Source: Adiantum capillus-veneris (lineage: Eukaryota; Streptophyta; Polypodiopsida; Polypodiales; Pteridaceae). From it: a stretch of 64,000 nucleotides of DNA. This document shows positions 47,560 to 58,447 of this stretch, in pieces. Both the position numbers and the translations under genes were made by a program. Numbering within the stretch: the stretch's first letter is position 1; the number at the start of each line of letters is the position of its first letter. The stretch covers positions 154,856,045 to 154,920,044 of the forward strand of contig CM043950.1 in assembly GCA_014529385.2 (NCBI GenBank). Direction: 5' to 3'. A model generated the notes under the pieces. That model searched no databases. It was not told the origin of the DNA and worked only from the letters and a program-made list of their open reading frames with translations.

Positions 47560-47860
47560 CGCTTTCTCGGCCCGGTAGTCAACCACGGCGTAGTTCTTGT
47601 GGTACCAAGGGATCCCGAGTAGAACGTCACTCACGTGCCCTGAACACCCCTGTCATTGCAAACGAAGTTTGCCAATGCTCGGTGTAATGGCAACATCCCA
47701 TCCGGGTGCCAGTCGAACTACCTCCGCCTGTGGCGTCAGTCTCTCGGGCGTAGTTCCAAATCGAGCCGCCAATTCCAAGTGAAAAGAAGTTGGCCTTGGC
47801 TCCTTCAAAAGAGCTTCCTGATCCTTCGCTTTGCCCCGAAAGCGGCAAAGTTTGTACTTT
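47560..47860 (-). pseudogene. pol: retropepsin-like protease relic, minus-strand copy
   Basis: HLELAARFGTTPE and DVLLGIPWYHKNYAVVDYRA are the body and end of a Ty3 protease. Where the catalytic D-S-G-A should precede it, the sequence reads KEPRPTSFH, so no active site is recognisable. A TGA splits the two blocks (after LRLQ). Confidence 0.65.
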
Positions 47861-48079
47861 GATTCATTAGATTCGGTGCAGGTCCCACGCCATGTGGTAC
47901 CAGTTCTGCTTTTCTATCTGCCTTTTCTGCCACATTCCTCAGCTGCTCTCGAACTCTTAGACATGTCGTCGTTTTTATCATGCTGATCTTTCTGTGCCGT
48001 ATCAGGGCACTTTGCGGAAATATGTCCATGTTCCCCGCATCCAAAGCACTTCCCCTCTCTGATGAAGCGAGCTCTCTCC

Positions 48080-49483
48080 TCAGGAGTAAGCTTGGGTCGT
48101 GCATCCTTTTTTTTTCTCTGGGTTGCTCTTTTTCATTCTACTTTCATTCCCAGAAGTCTGTTCGGCTCGTTGTGTCATGGCCTCATCTGTGGGGTAGGTC
48201 AGACTGCCAGAGTGAATGGCAAAGCCCCGCTTCGCATGACTCATCAACTCCTGAATAGAAGCTGACTTCTGTTCCAAGCAGTGATCTCGGATCTCTGTAG
48301 GTAGACCCAAGGTAAACCGCTCAATCTGTTCTCTGAACGAGATCTTCTTGAATGAAGAGGTGGGTAGAAAAGAGCTCCAGAATCTTTCACAATAAGAATT
48401 CACTGTATCGCTCTTGGTCATCCGGAGATGGTTCCAAGCAGCTCGTATATCTTGCTCAAACTCTTGAGTCAACCAAGAAGAAATAAAAAGCCTCTTGAAT
48501 TTCAGCCATGTAACTGGCACAGTCTTGCTTAATAGAAGCGTGGACCACCAAGTACGAGCATTCCCCTTAAAGTAAGAGGCAGCTCTCCGAATCTTGGAGT
48601 GCTCTGAATAGCGTCCTCCCGCGAAAGAGATGTCAAACTGCTGTATAAAAGACAAAGCCTTCGAAGCATCTGAGTATCCTGAAAAAGTATCAAACTTGAT
48701 CGAGTGGCCACCTTCCTTAAACTCTCGGACTTTCTTGCTTTTATCTTCGAGAAAGTCATACTGGTTGGCTTTGTAAAAATTCTTCTTGTTCGCATAAAAC
48801 TTTCCGTCATCGGAATCTGAGCTGTCTGTAGACGAGTCCTCAGTAGAACTGTCAGTCTCTGGGCGAGATGTAGCCTTCTTTGCCTTTTTCTTGCCCTTTC
48901 CGAAGCTTTGTTCCTTGCTTCGCTTTTTGCTTTCTCTGTCTTCTTCGCTCGAATCCGAGGAGCTAGAAGAACTGTCAGAAGAAGAAGAAGAAGAACTGGG
49001 TAGGTCTTCAAACTTGACGCGCTTCTTCAATTTCTTTGCCTTGTCAAATGTCGACCGACGATCCAAATATCCCGGAAAGTCAGTGCCTTTCTTCTGCTTT
49101 TTGCCGTGCTTTTTGGCTTTCTTTTGCGTGTCAAAAAGCTGAGCAATCCGTGCATCAACCACGTTCTCCAGTTCCTTCTCCGTATATTTCTTGGAGGCAG
49201 AAGGTTTCTTGAGAGCGGGTTTCGGGAGTGATGTTGTGGTTCTCTGCCACTCCATCTGTACCTCTTTCAAAGAGGTGTGGTTCATATATTTTGCTATCTT
49301 CGGGTCCTTGGCAAAATTGAGCATCATCTTTGTTGCATCGCCAATCAATTGACGACGCTCCATCTCTCTTTGCTCCGCCTGAGTAGGCCGAGGCGGGCCA
49401 TACTCTCTGTCTGAATCTTCGTTGTGATCCCAGCCCGCATCTCCAGATGCAGAGGGAGTCGACTGATCATTGCCTGAAGCCAT
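48080..49483 (-). pseudogene. gag: gag, minus-strand copy
   Basis: I chose the ATG at 49483 (MASGNDQSTPSASG) over an earlier one at 49570, which lies in the LTR and primer region. A charged N-terminal part (KKAKKHGKKQKK, then a Ser/Asp/Glu block and more Lys) looks like nuclear-localisation-type sequence. The capsid domain follows (IKFDTFSGYSDASKALSFIQ, ASYFKGNARTWWSTLL, FTLGLPTEIRDHCLEQ). The frame ends at GCTTQAYS because a run of nine A shifts it. The CCHC knuckle CFGCGEHGHISAKC lies beyond, in the +1 frame (48048-48007). Confidence 0.88.
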
Positions 49484-49539
49484 AGGTGCCGCGGAAAAAA
49501 TTCGGGGATCGGATTTCTCGTAGAAGAGAAATGGGCCGT

Positions 49540-49551
49540 GCTCTGATACCA
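49540..49551 (-). promoter_or_regulatory. primer-binding site TGGTATCAGAGC (minus strand)
   Basis: One base inside the right LTR and identical to the site of the plus-strand copy at 52463-52474. Confidence 0.88.
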
Positions 49552-49552
49552 C

Positions 49553-50105
49553 TGTAACAAACTTGGACACTCCCAGTCAAGAATCAACCGCGACAGCACC
49601 AAATAACCACTTCAAAACAATTCATAGATCACAATAGATTTGCACTGGCCCGGCGGAGTTCCGTGCCTAGAGATATTGGCCCCAAAGACTGGCGCCCCTT
49701 TCGGTATTTCTTTTTATATTAATCAATCATCAAAGTACAAGAGAGCGGTTAGGGTTTCACTCTCAGACTCTGCATCCAGATGCTCTGAGAAGTGAGGCCC
49801 TCACCACTAATGTAAAGGTTACAAGGGATGCCCAAAAGCAGAGCCCCAAAAGCTTTTAAAATCAAAAGCATCAGTTCTCTCTCTCTCTTAGAGAGTCTTT
49901 TCTCTTTTTTTTAATAAAAAAAAGCAAAAGCAAAATTCGCGTCGCTCATCATTTTCCCAAATTTTTTTTATATTTATAAATAATAATCCGCCTCCGCGAT
50001 TTCCAGAATTTAGGGTTTCTAGCAAAAATTAGGGTTTGCAGGAATTTTAGGGTTTCTGGCAGAAATTAGGGTTTCTGCTGTCCGCCATGTCTTCACTTTG
50101 TGACA
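49553..50105 (-). repeat. 5' LTR (right) of the minus-strand Ty3 copy
   Basis: Near-identical to 43591-44145. Ends TGACA followed by the target repeat GGGTC. Confidence 0.9.
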
Positions 50106-50627
50106 GGGTCCCAAGTGACATAAAGGATTAAAATAAAGCAAGATCCGCACACATGCAGAAATTGATGACGTGGCAGATTTTTGAAAATTGCGTTGGCAGG
50201 ATGACGTGGCAAGCTGTACGGAATTCCGCGTTTTGCGTTGGCTGATGACATGGCAGGCTGCACGGATTTTCGTAAATTACGATGGCAGTTTTTTGGCTTT
50301 GCTACTAGATGCTTTTGAGTTTGAAGGCTTTTCACTGTAATTGCTTTTTAGGCCAAGGCCTTTAAATATGAGGTTAGGGCTCATTCTCTGACATGCTTCC
50401 TGGAGAAGGTGCAAAGTTTGGGAGTACCGACTTGTACTGTGTTGATGCAATATAAAGAAATACCGAAAGGGGTGCCAAGGTTTGGGGCCAATACTCTCTG
50501 GGGTGGAATTCCGCCACTCCATGTCGCGTGTCGTCTCTCTCTCTCTCTGTGTACTGTTTTTATTGAAGTGCTACACGTCTGTTCAGTCTGTTCTTTTCTA
50601 TTGGCACGTGGTGCTCGTCTTGTGACA
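50106..50627 (+). repeat. LTR (right part) of the internally deleted host chromovirus
   Basis: Ends TCTTGTGACA followed by a primer site. Contains two TGACGTGGCA and one TGACATGGCA at 50165-50255, a TTTAAATATG TATA-like box (50363), and GAAATACCGAAAGGGGTGCC (50457). Its left part is interrupted by the minus-strand element and presumably continues left of 43591. The start was not located. Confidence 0.6.
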
Positions 50628-50628
50628 G

Positions 50629-50640
50629 AGGTATCAGAGC
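50629..50640 (+). promoter_or_regulatory. primer-binding site AGGTATCAGAGC
   Basis: One mismatch from the tRNA-Met site, one base after the LTR end. In this copy it is followed almost directly by RNase H coding sequence. Confidence 0.75.
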
Positions 50641-50696
50641 ATCAAGCGTGTAGCATACCGGTCCTACAGACACAGAAAGAGATTTCAGCTTTTTAT

Positions 50697-51888
50697 CTCT
50701 TAAAGGAAAAGATGACTTCAGATCCAGTCATTGTGTTGCCAGATCTTAGGAAGTCATTTGTGGTCCAGTGTGACGCCTGTGGTAGTAGCATTGGTGCAGT
50801 GCTAATGCAAGATGGCAGGGTAGTAGCCTATGAGAGTAGAATCTTGCAAGGGCCAGAAAAGACTATGCAAGTCTATGAAAAAGAATTGCAGGCCGTGATT
50901 CATGCTCTCTTAAGTTGGAAACACTACTTGCTAGGTGGAGATTTCGTTGTCCAGACGGATAATCAGACCTTGCGATACTTCTTGACACAGGCGAAGTTAT
51001 CTGAGAAGCATATGCGATGGGCAAATATCTTGTCCATGTTCCATTTTCAGATTGTGCATGTGGAAGGCAAGAAGAACGTTGTGGCTGATGCCTTGTCAAG
51101 GAAGCCACAAATTTCAGCTGTGTCAATTCCTTATCATCATGAGCTTGATGATATGAGGGAACAATATGCAAATGATGAAGATTTTGCAAGGGTCTTTGAG
51201 CAGCTAATGGATGGACAACGTCATGAACACTATCTTCTCAAAGATGGGTTCATGATGATGCATGGCAGATTGTGTGTCACAAAGCCATTGCGACGCAAAG
51301 TTATGGAAGAGAGTCATGTCCCACCGTATGCAGGGCATCTTGGTATCGATGCTACAATTAAAGCGGTTGAGACATTCTTCTACTCGCCTACATTGAGAAG
51401 AGATGTGGATGCCTTTGTGCGAGAATGCCTAATATTCCAGAAGGTCAAGTTTGACAGGCAAAAGGCACCAGGGTTATTGCAACCACTACCTATTCCAGAT
51501 AAACCATGGGAAAGTATTGCTATGGATTTTATCTTTGATCTTCCGAGAACGCAGACAGGAAACGATGGTATTTGGACCATCATTTGCAGATTCAGCAAGC
51601 AGGCTCATTTTATTCCTGTCAGGAAGAAGATAAAGCCAGATCAGATGGCACGCTTGTTTATGAGCAATATTTTCAAGTATCATGGCATGCCACAGTCGAT
51701 TGTTAGCGACCGTGATCCACGCATGACAAGTTTGTTCTGGAGAGGCTTGTTTGAGAATATGGGCACAACGCTCAAATTCTCTTCGTCATTTCATCCTCAA
51801 ACAGATGGGCAGTCGGAAGAGGCAAATTCTACTGTCCTAGATCTACTGAAATGCTACATGTCAGAGCATAAAGGAAAGTGGGAGCAAT
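50697..51888 (+). pseudogene. pol: host chromovirus RNase H and integrase, first part
   Basis: RNase H: VQCDACGSSIGAVLMQDG, YEKELQAVIHALLSWKHYLL and TDNQTLRYFLTQAKLSEKHM. Integrase zinc domain: HVPPYAGHLGIDATIKAVE then VRECLIFQKVKFD, where the first Cys pair is C..F instead of CxxC. Core: MDFIFDLPRTQTGNDGIW, SIVSDRDPRM and QTDGQSEEANS supply D, D and E. The core has normal length, unlike in the two inserted copies. Frame uninterrupted until the insertion. Confidence 0.87.
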
Positions 51889-52461
51889 TGTCACAAAGTG
51901 ATGACGTGGTGGACAGCAGAAACCCTAATTTCAGCCAGAAATCCTAAAATTCTTGCAAACCCTAAATTTTGCCAAAAACCCTAATTTCCGGAAATCGCGG
52001 AGTCGGATTTTTTAAAAATAAAAAATAAATTTTTTTTTGGAAAATGATGAGCGACGAAATTTCGCTTTTTCTCTACTTAAATGAGAAAGAGAGAGAGAAT
52101 GCTTTTGCTTTCATGTTTTGACTCTCTGTGAGAGAGAGAGAGCAATTGCTTTTGATTTGAAGCTTTTGGGGCTCTGCTTTTGGGCATCCCTTGTAACCTT
52201 TAAATTAGTGGTGAGGACCTCACTTCTCAGAGCATCCGGACGCAGAGTCTGAGAGTGAAACCCTTCTGCTCTCTTGTACTTTGATGATTGATTAATATAA
52301 AAAGAAATACCGAAAGGGGCGCCAGTCTTTAGGGCCAATATCTCTAGGCACGGAACTCCGCCGGGCCAGTGCAAATCTATTGTGATCTGTGAATTGTTTT
52401 GAAGTGGTGATTTGGTGCTGTCGCGGTTGATTCTTGACTTGGAGTGTCCAAGTCTGTTACA
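51889..52461 (+). repeat. 5' LTR of the plus-strand Ty3 copy
   Basis: Starts TGTCACAAAGTGATGACG, ends GTCTGTTACA. Holds the GAAATACCGAAAGGGGCGCC block (52303-52322). Confidence 0.92.
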
Positions 52462-52462
52462 G

Positions 52463-52474
52463 TGGTATCAGAGC
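52463..52474 (+). promoter_or_regulatory. primer-binding site TGGTATCAGAGC
   Basis: One base after the 5' LTR. Perfect tRNA-Met-type site. Confidence 0.88.
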
Positions 52475-52533
52475 ACGGCAGATTTCTCTTCTATGGGAAA
52501 TCCGATCCCCGATATTTTTTTTCCACGGCACCT

Positions 52534-53936
52534 ATGGCTTCAGGCAATGATCAGTCGACTCCCTCTGCATCTGGAGATGCGGGCTGGGATCACAACGAAG
52601 ATTCAGACAGAGAGTATGGCCTGCCTCAGCCTACTCAGGCGGAGCAAAGAGAGATGGAGCGTCGTCAATTGATTGGCGATGCAACAAAGATGATGCTCAA
52701 TTTTGCCAAGGATCCAAAGATGGCAAAATATATGAACCAGACCTCTTTGAAAGAGGTACAGATGGAGTGGCAGAGAACCACAACACCACTCCCGAAACCC
52801 GCTCTCAAGAAACCTTCTGCCTCCAAGAAATATACGGAGAAGGAACTGGAGAACGTGGTTGATGCACGGATTGCTCAGCTTTTTGACACGCAAAAGAAAG
52901 CCAAAAAGCACGGCAAAAAGCAGAAGAAAGGCACTGACTTCCCGGGATATTTGGGTCGTCGGTCGACATTTGACAAGGCAAAGAAATTGAAGAAGCGCAT
53001 CAAGTTCGAAGACCTACCAGTTCTTCTTCTTCTTCTTCTGACAGTTCTTCTAGCTCCTCGGATTAGAGCGAAGAAGACAGAAAAAGCAAAAAGCGAAGCA
53101 AGACACAAAGCTTCGGAAAGGGCAAGAAAAAGGCAAAGAAGGCTACATCTCGCCCAGAGACTGACAGTTCTACTGAGGACTCGTCTACAGACAGCTCAGA
53201 TTCCGATGACGGAAAGTTTTATGCGAACAAGAAGAATTTTTACAAAGCCAACCAGTATGACTTTCTCGAAGATAAAAGCAAGAAAGTCCGAGAGTTTAAG
53301 GAAGGTGGCCACTCGATCAAGTTTGGTACTTTTTCAGGATACTCAGATGCTTCGAAGGCTTTGTCTTTTATACAGCAGTTTGACATCGCTTTCGTGGGAG
53401 GACGCTATTCAGAGCACTCCAAGATTCGGAGAGCTGCCTCTTACTTTAAGGGGAATGCTCGTACTTGGTGGTCCACGCTTCTATTAAGCAAGACTGTGCC
53501 AGTTACATGGCTGAAATTCAAGAGGCTTTTTATTTCTTCTTGGTTGACTCAAGAGTTTGAGCAAGATATACGAGCTGCTTGGAACCATCTCCGGATGACC
53601 AAGAGCGATACAGTGAATTCTTATTGTGAAAGATTCTGGAGCTCTTTTCTACCCACCTCTTCATTCAAGAAGATCTCGTTCAGAGAACAGATTGAGCGGT
53701 TTACCTTGGGTCTACCTACAGAGATCCGAGATCACTGCTTGGAACAGAAGTCAGCTTCTATTCAGGAGTTGATGAGTCATGCGAAGCGGGGCTTTGCCAT
53801 TCACTCTGGCAGTCTGACCTACCCCACAGATGAGGCCATGACACAACGAGCCGAACAGACTTCTGGGAATGAAAGTAGAATGAAAAAGAGCAACCCAGAG
53901 AAAAAAAAAGGATGCACGACCCAAGCTTACTCCTGA
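52534..53936 (+). pseudogene. gag: gag, plus-strand copy
   Basis: Starts MASGNDQSTPSASG like the minus-strand copy. A frameshift inside the CTT/Ser-coding repeat (about 53020) turns the serine block into leucines. The capsid resumes in another frame (53361-53936, ASYFKGNARTWWSTLL). It ends at the same GCTTQAYS after nine A (53901-53909). The knuckle CFGCGEHGHISARC is in the +1 frame at about 53969-54010. Confidence 0.88.
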
Positions 53937-54179
53937 GGAGAGAGCTCGCTTCATCAGAGAGGGGAAGTGCTTTGGATGCGGGGAACATGGACATATTTCC
54001 GCAAGGTGCCCTGATACGGCACAGAAAGATCAGCATGATAAAAACGACGACAGGTCTAAGAGTTCGAGAGCAGCTGAGGAATGTGGCAGAAAAGGCAGAT
54101 AGAAAAGCAGAACTGGTACCACATGGCGTGGGACCTGCACCGAATCTAATGAATCAAAGTACAAACTTTGCCGCTTTCG

Positions 54180-54490
54180 GGGCAAAGCGAAGGATCAGGA
54201 AGCTCTTTTGAAGGAGCAAAGGCCAACTTCTTTTCACTTGGAATTGGCGGCTCGATTTGGAACTACGCCCGAGAGACTGACGCCACAGGCGGAGGTAGTT
54301 CGACTGGCACCCGGATGGGATGTTGCCATTACACCGAGCATTGACAAACTTCGTTTGCAATGACAGGGGTGTTCAAGGCACGTGAGTGACGTTCTACTCG
54401 GGATCCCTTGGTACCACAAGAACTACGCCATGGTTGACTACCGGTCCGAGAAAGCGACTTTGATAAATGAAGGGCTTAGAGATTGTACTT
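54180..54490 (+). pseudogene. pol: protease relic, plus-strand copy
   Basis: Same state as the minus-strand copy: HLELAARFGTTPE and DVLLGIPWYHKNYAMVDYRS are present, the catalytic D-S-G-A is not (KEQRPTSFH in its place), and a TGA separates the blocks. Confidence 0.65.
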
Positions 54491-54599
54491 GATGAACTTC
54501 AGTTTTCTTACTCATTCTTTTGGGAGAACTGAACGATGGATAAAGGTTGAATATGTTTTGACCTGAAGAAAAGAACGCAAATTTTTTTTTTCTCCACGC

Positions 54600-55762
54600 T
54601 CATGCCGATTGCTTTTGAGAGGGCCTGAAGATCATACCATTGATCTGATATCTGGAAGCACGCCACCGAATCGGCCACCTTATCGTGTGAGCTGAGTACA
54701 GAATGAAAAGATTATGAACTCAATGAAAGACCTCTTGGAAAAGGGTCTTGTCTAGCCTAGTACTTCACCGTATTGCTCTCCAGTGTTGTTGGTTTTGAAG
54801 AAAGACGGATCTTGGAGAATGTGCATCGATTATAGCACTCTCAACGAAATCACCATCAAGAACAGATTTCCGATTCCTAGGATCGATGATATACTCGACA
54901 GGTTACAGGGATCCTCGTGCTTTAGCAGGATTGACTTGAAGAGTGGATATCATCAGATCAGGATAGCGCCAGGAGATGTCTACAAGACAGCTTTTCGGAC
55001 GACTTTTGGGTTATTTGAGTTTTTGGTGATGCCTTTTGGCTTAACCAATGCTCCTGCGACATTTAACCGGATGATGGATAGGATTTTTCGAGAGTACATG
55101 CTATTTGTTGGCACTTTCTTTGACGACATCATTGTTTTCTCCAAGAATGAGGCAGAACACAGAGATCATCTGCTTCAAGTCTTTCAGGCATTATGAGATC
55201 ACACATTAGTGATTAATGCTAAGAAAAGTGAATTTTTCCTACCAGAGATACACTTTTTGGGACACATTGTGTCAGCAGCACAGCAGGAGTGCAAATGGAC
55301 CCGGCCAAGATAGAGACTATCCGTGATTGGCCCGATTTGAGGAATGTCCATGAAGTTAGAAGCTTCTTGGGACCGTGTTCGTACTACAGGCGGTTCATAC
55401 GAAAGTTTGCAGAGGTTGCTTCCCCTTTGCATACCTTGACACAGAAAGGAGTACCTTTTTTGTGGGGACCCACAGAGGTGACTGCCTTTCGGAAATTGAA
55501 AGAGAAATTGACTACGGGACCTATTTTGACTTTGCCAGACTTGCAGAATTCATTTGAAGTATATTGTGATGCTTGTGGTCGTAGTCTGGGTACGGTCTTG
55601 ATGCAAGAAGGCCATGTCATAGCTTACGAGAGCCGTTTGTTCTCTAGGCCGGAGATGACAGCACAGATCTATGGGAAAGAGCTTTTGGCGGTTATCCACG
55701 CTCTTGCTCAGTGGCGGCATTACCTACTCGGAGCGGATTTTACTGTCTTTACAGACCATTAG
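54600..55762 (+). pseudogene. pol: reverse transcriptase and RNase H start, plus-strand copy
   Basis: RT blocks as in the minus-strand copy, including FFDDIIVFS and the TGA after FQAL (55194-55196). Additional stops lie upstream (near 54692 and 54755). A frameshift near 55275 precedes MDPAKIETIRDWPDL. RNase H (VYCDACGRSLGTVLMQEGHV) is open to 55762, where a TAG breaks FTDHxSWRYFL. Confidence 0.87.
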
Positions 55763-57271
55763 AGTTGGCGCTACTTCTTGTCATAGAAGCAACTTTCGGA
55801 AAAGCAGATGCGGTGGGTGAACATCTTGTCACAGTTTCACTTCCAGATTGTCCATGTGCAGGGACAGAAGAATGTGGTGGCAGATGCTTTGTCTCGAAAA
55901 CCGTTGGTTCTAGCTATTTCCGCGATACATCATAGGAGCTTTGAGGATATGGTCGATCAGTGTGCCACAGATACAGATTTTGCAGATATTTTCACACGGA
56001 TACGGGATGGGGAGACAGTAGCTGGATACTCCCTTCGGGAAGGCTACTTGATGAAAAAGACTATGTTGTGCGTTACACAGCCGTTGAGGGAAAAGGTTAT
56101 GACTGATTGCCACCGTCCACCTTTTACGGGTCACCGCGGCATTGCTACCACCATGAAAGGGGTAGAGAGAGATTTCTTTTGGCGGAAACTCAGGAGGATG
56201 TGGAAGAGTTTGTGCGCAATTGCTTGGTATGCCAGAAGTTCAAGTTTGACAGGCATAAGGCATAGGGATTGTTAGAGCCTTTACCCATACCCACCCGCCC
56301 CTCAGAAAATATTGAAATGGATTTCATTTTTTGATCTCCCGAGAATACAGAATGATCACGATGATTTTCCGATTACATGGCATGTCTGAGACGATTCTCT
56401 CCGACAGAGACCCCAGATTTATGAGTTGGTTTTGGAAGGCAATTTGGGAGAACATTGGCATGCAGTTGCAGTTCTCGTCATCGTTCCACTTGCAGACTGA
56501 CGGGCAATTTGAGATTGCCAATTAAGTGATTTTAGATTTATTGAAGTCTTGTATCTCGGATCAGAAGACTCAATGGGAAAAGAACTTACCTTTGGTGGAA
56601 TTTGCCTATAGTAACACGATATACTCTTCGACGGGGAAGACGCCATGTGAGATTGTTGAAAGTGCTGCGAAGGTTCCATCCTTCCTGAGCACGAAAGATT
56701 AGAAATTTGAAGCGGATGAATATTCGCGAGAGTTGGATACGGCTTTTGCCAAGGTTCGCGAGACTTTGCAGGAGTCTCAAGAACGACAGAAAAAGGCAAC
56801 GGATCGCCATCGTCGCGATTGGAAACTGAAGGAGGATGATTGGGTGCTCTTACTTTTGAGAAGGCACGTCTAAGAAAGAAAAAGGGAAAGGAGAGGCTTT
56901 TTCCAAAGCTTAGTATGTGATACTACGGACCTTTCCAGATTACTGAAAAGATAAATGATGTCTCCTTCCGATTGAAACTGCCAGATACTTGGAGGATTCA
57001 CAATGCATTGCATGTGAGTCTCTTGAAACCTGTTAAGGGTGATGTGTCTGATGATGGGGAGCCTGATGAGCAACTCAAAGTGGAAGAAAACGAGGAGATC
57101 CTTGTTCCTGAACAGATTTTGGCACATAATGATATGAAGAAAGGTAAAGTCCGAAGGCGGTTCTTGGTTAAGTTCAAGAACTTTCCTGCATTTGATGCGA
57201 AGTGGGTGGAGGAGGAGGACCTAGCAGATACTCCTCGGATTGTGAAACTTTACCTCGATGTTTTGGTTTAG
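55763..57271 (+). pseudogene. pol: RNase H end, integrase and chromodomain, plus-strand copy
   Basis: QMRWVNILSQFHFQIVHVQG, GHRGIATTMKGVERDFFW and TDGQFEIAN mark RNase H end, zinc domain and the catalytic-Glu region. Between MDFIF-like coding and LSDRDPRF the core carries the same large gap as the minus-strand copy (56316-56400). The end is a chromodomain (FLVKFKNFPAFDAKWVEEED) closing at 57271. Chromodomains direct integration to particular chromatin. Confidence 0.85.
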
Positions 57272-57877
57272 CATAGTCTACTCCAAACGGAACCCAGAAA
57301 CTCAGCTTGGCCGAAGATTTGGTGCAGTGGGATGCACAAGAGGGGAGTTACTCCGCTCCTTTGTCAACAGATGCCTCGATTTTGATACTAAAGTCACTGA
57401 TGTCTCTTTGAGCTTCAGGGATACTGAGAGCTGACAGTATTCTGCTGGATGACTTTATGAAATGGAATTCCTGATTATGATACTGATTTGTTCTTGACTT
57501 CTTGTGAGTGCAGGAACTGATAGCCGAAATGACTGCAGCATTTTGGTCTGGTTGATCTCGAATAGACATGGTTGCAATAGGGGTTAGTCAATCGGACATC
57601 GATGAGGTCCCGATTGGACCTAGATGTGATTGCTAGCTACATTGCCGATAAATCATGGTCTAAGATCCGAATGAATGTTGAATGTCATGTGATGTCCTGT
57701 GATGTCTGGTGATGTCCTGTGATGTCGTGTGATGTGACTGTCGATTTTGTACATGTGCTAGATGTGTGTTCCTAGTACGTAGGTACTAACAGTCAGTGTC
57801 TGCTAAGATGGTTTATGGCTTTTGTCGGTTTTGCAGGCGTAATCGCGGTCGATTACAATGCTTTCAAGAGGGGGGTA
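57272..57877 (+). other. 3' untranslated region with GATGTC-type repeats
   Basis: At about 57683-57736 GTGATGTC(C/T) recurs about six times. The same block is in the minus-strand copy (44281-44343). It ends in the purine tract before the 3' LTR. Confidence 0.7.
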
Positions 57878-58447
57878 TGCCACAAAGTGATGACGTGGCG
57901 GACAACAGAAACCCTAATTTCTGCCAGAAACCCTAAAATTCTTGCAAACCCTAAATTTTGCCAAAAACCCTAATTTCCGGAAATCGCGGAGGCGGATTAT
58001 TAAAAAAAAAATAAAAAAAATTTGGAAAATGATGAGCGACGCAAATTTCGCTTTTTCTCTACTTAAATGAGAAAGAGAGAGAGAGAATGCTTTTGCTTTC
58101 ATGTTTTGACTCTCTGTGAGAGAGAGAGCAATTGCTTTTGATTTGAAGCTTTTGGGGCTCTGCTTTTGGGCATCCCTTGTAACCTTTAAATTAGTGGTGA
58201 GGACCTCACTTCTCAGAGCATCTGGACGCAGAGTCTGAGAGTGAAACCCTACCGCTCTCTTGTACTTTGATGATTGATTAATATAAAAAGAAATACCGAA
58301 AGGGGCGCCAGTCTTTGGGGCCAATATCTCTAGGCACGGAACTCCGCCAGGCCAGTGCAAATCTATTGTGATATGTGAATTGTTTTGAAGTGGTGATTTG
58401 GTGCTGTCGCGGTTGATTCTTGACTTGGAGTGTCCAAGTTTGTTACA
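57878..58447 (+). repeat. 3' LTR of the plus-strand Ty3 copy
   Basis: Starts TGCCACAAAG (second T to C change relative to the 5' LTR), ends TTTGTTACA, followed by GCAAT. Confidence 0.92.

Larger units (their letters stand above)
43591..50105 (-). mobile_element. Ty3 chromovirus-type element, minus-strand copy
   Basis: LTRs 43591-44145 and 49553-50105 (555 and 553 bp; in element orientation TGTCACAAAG to TTGTTACA). Perfect target duplication GGGTC (43586-43590 and 50106-50110). Primer site at 49540-49551, polypurine tract at 44146-44160 (minus strand). Order: gag, protease, RT, RNase H, integrase, chromodomain. By eye the LTRs are about 98% identical. It shares its frameshift, stop and integrase deletion with the plus-strand copy at 51889-58447. 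Confidence 0.92.
51889..58447 (+). mobile_element. Ty3 chromovirus-type element, plus-strand copy
   Basis: LTRs 51889-52461 and 57878-58447 (573 and 570 bp), perfect target duplication GCAAT (51884-51888 and 58448-58452), primer site 52463-52474, purine tract CAAGAGGGGGGTA before the 3' LTR. It belongs to the same family as the element at 43591-50105, but in the opposite orientation. By eye the LTRs are about 97% identical. Coding regions are broken. Confidence 0.92.

Noticed and set aside
48529-49142. Alternative frames over the gag of the minus-strand copy
   Set aside because: Shadows of the serine- and lysine-rich gag. The gag frame has the capsid domain.
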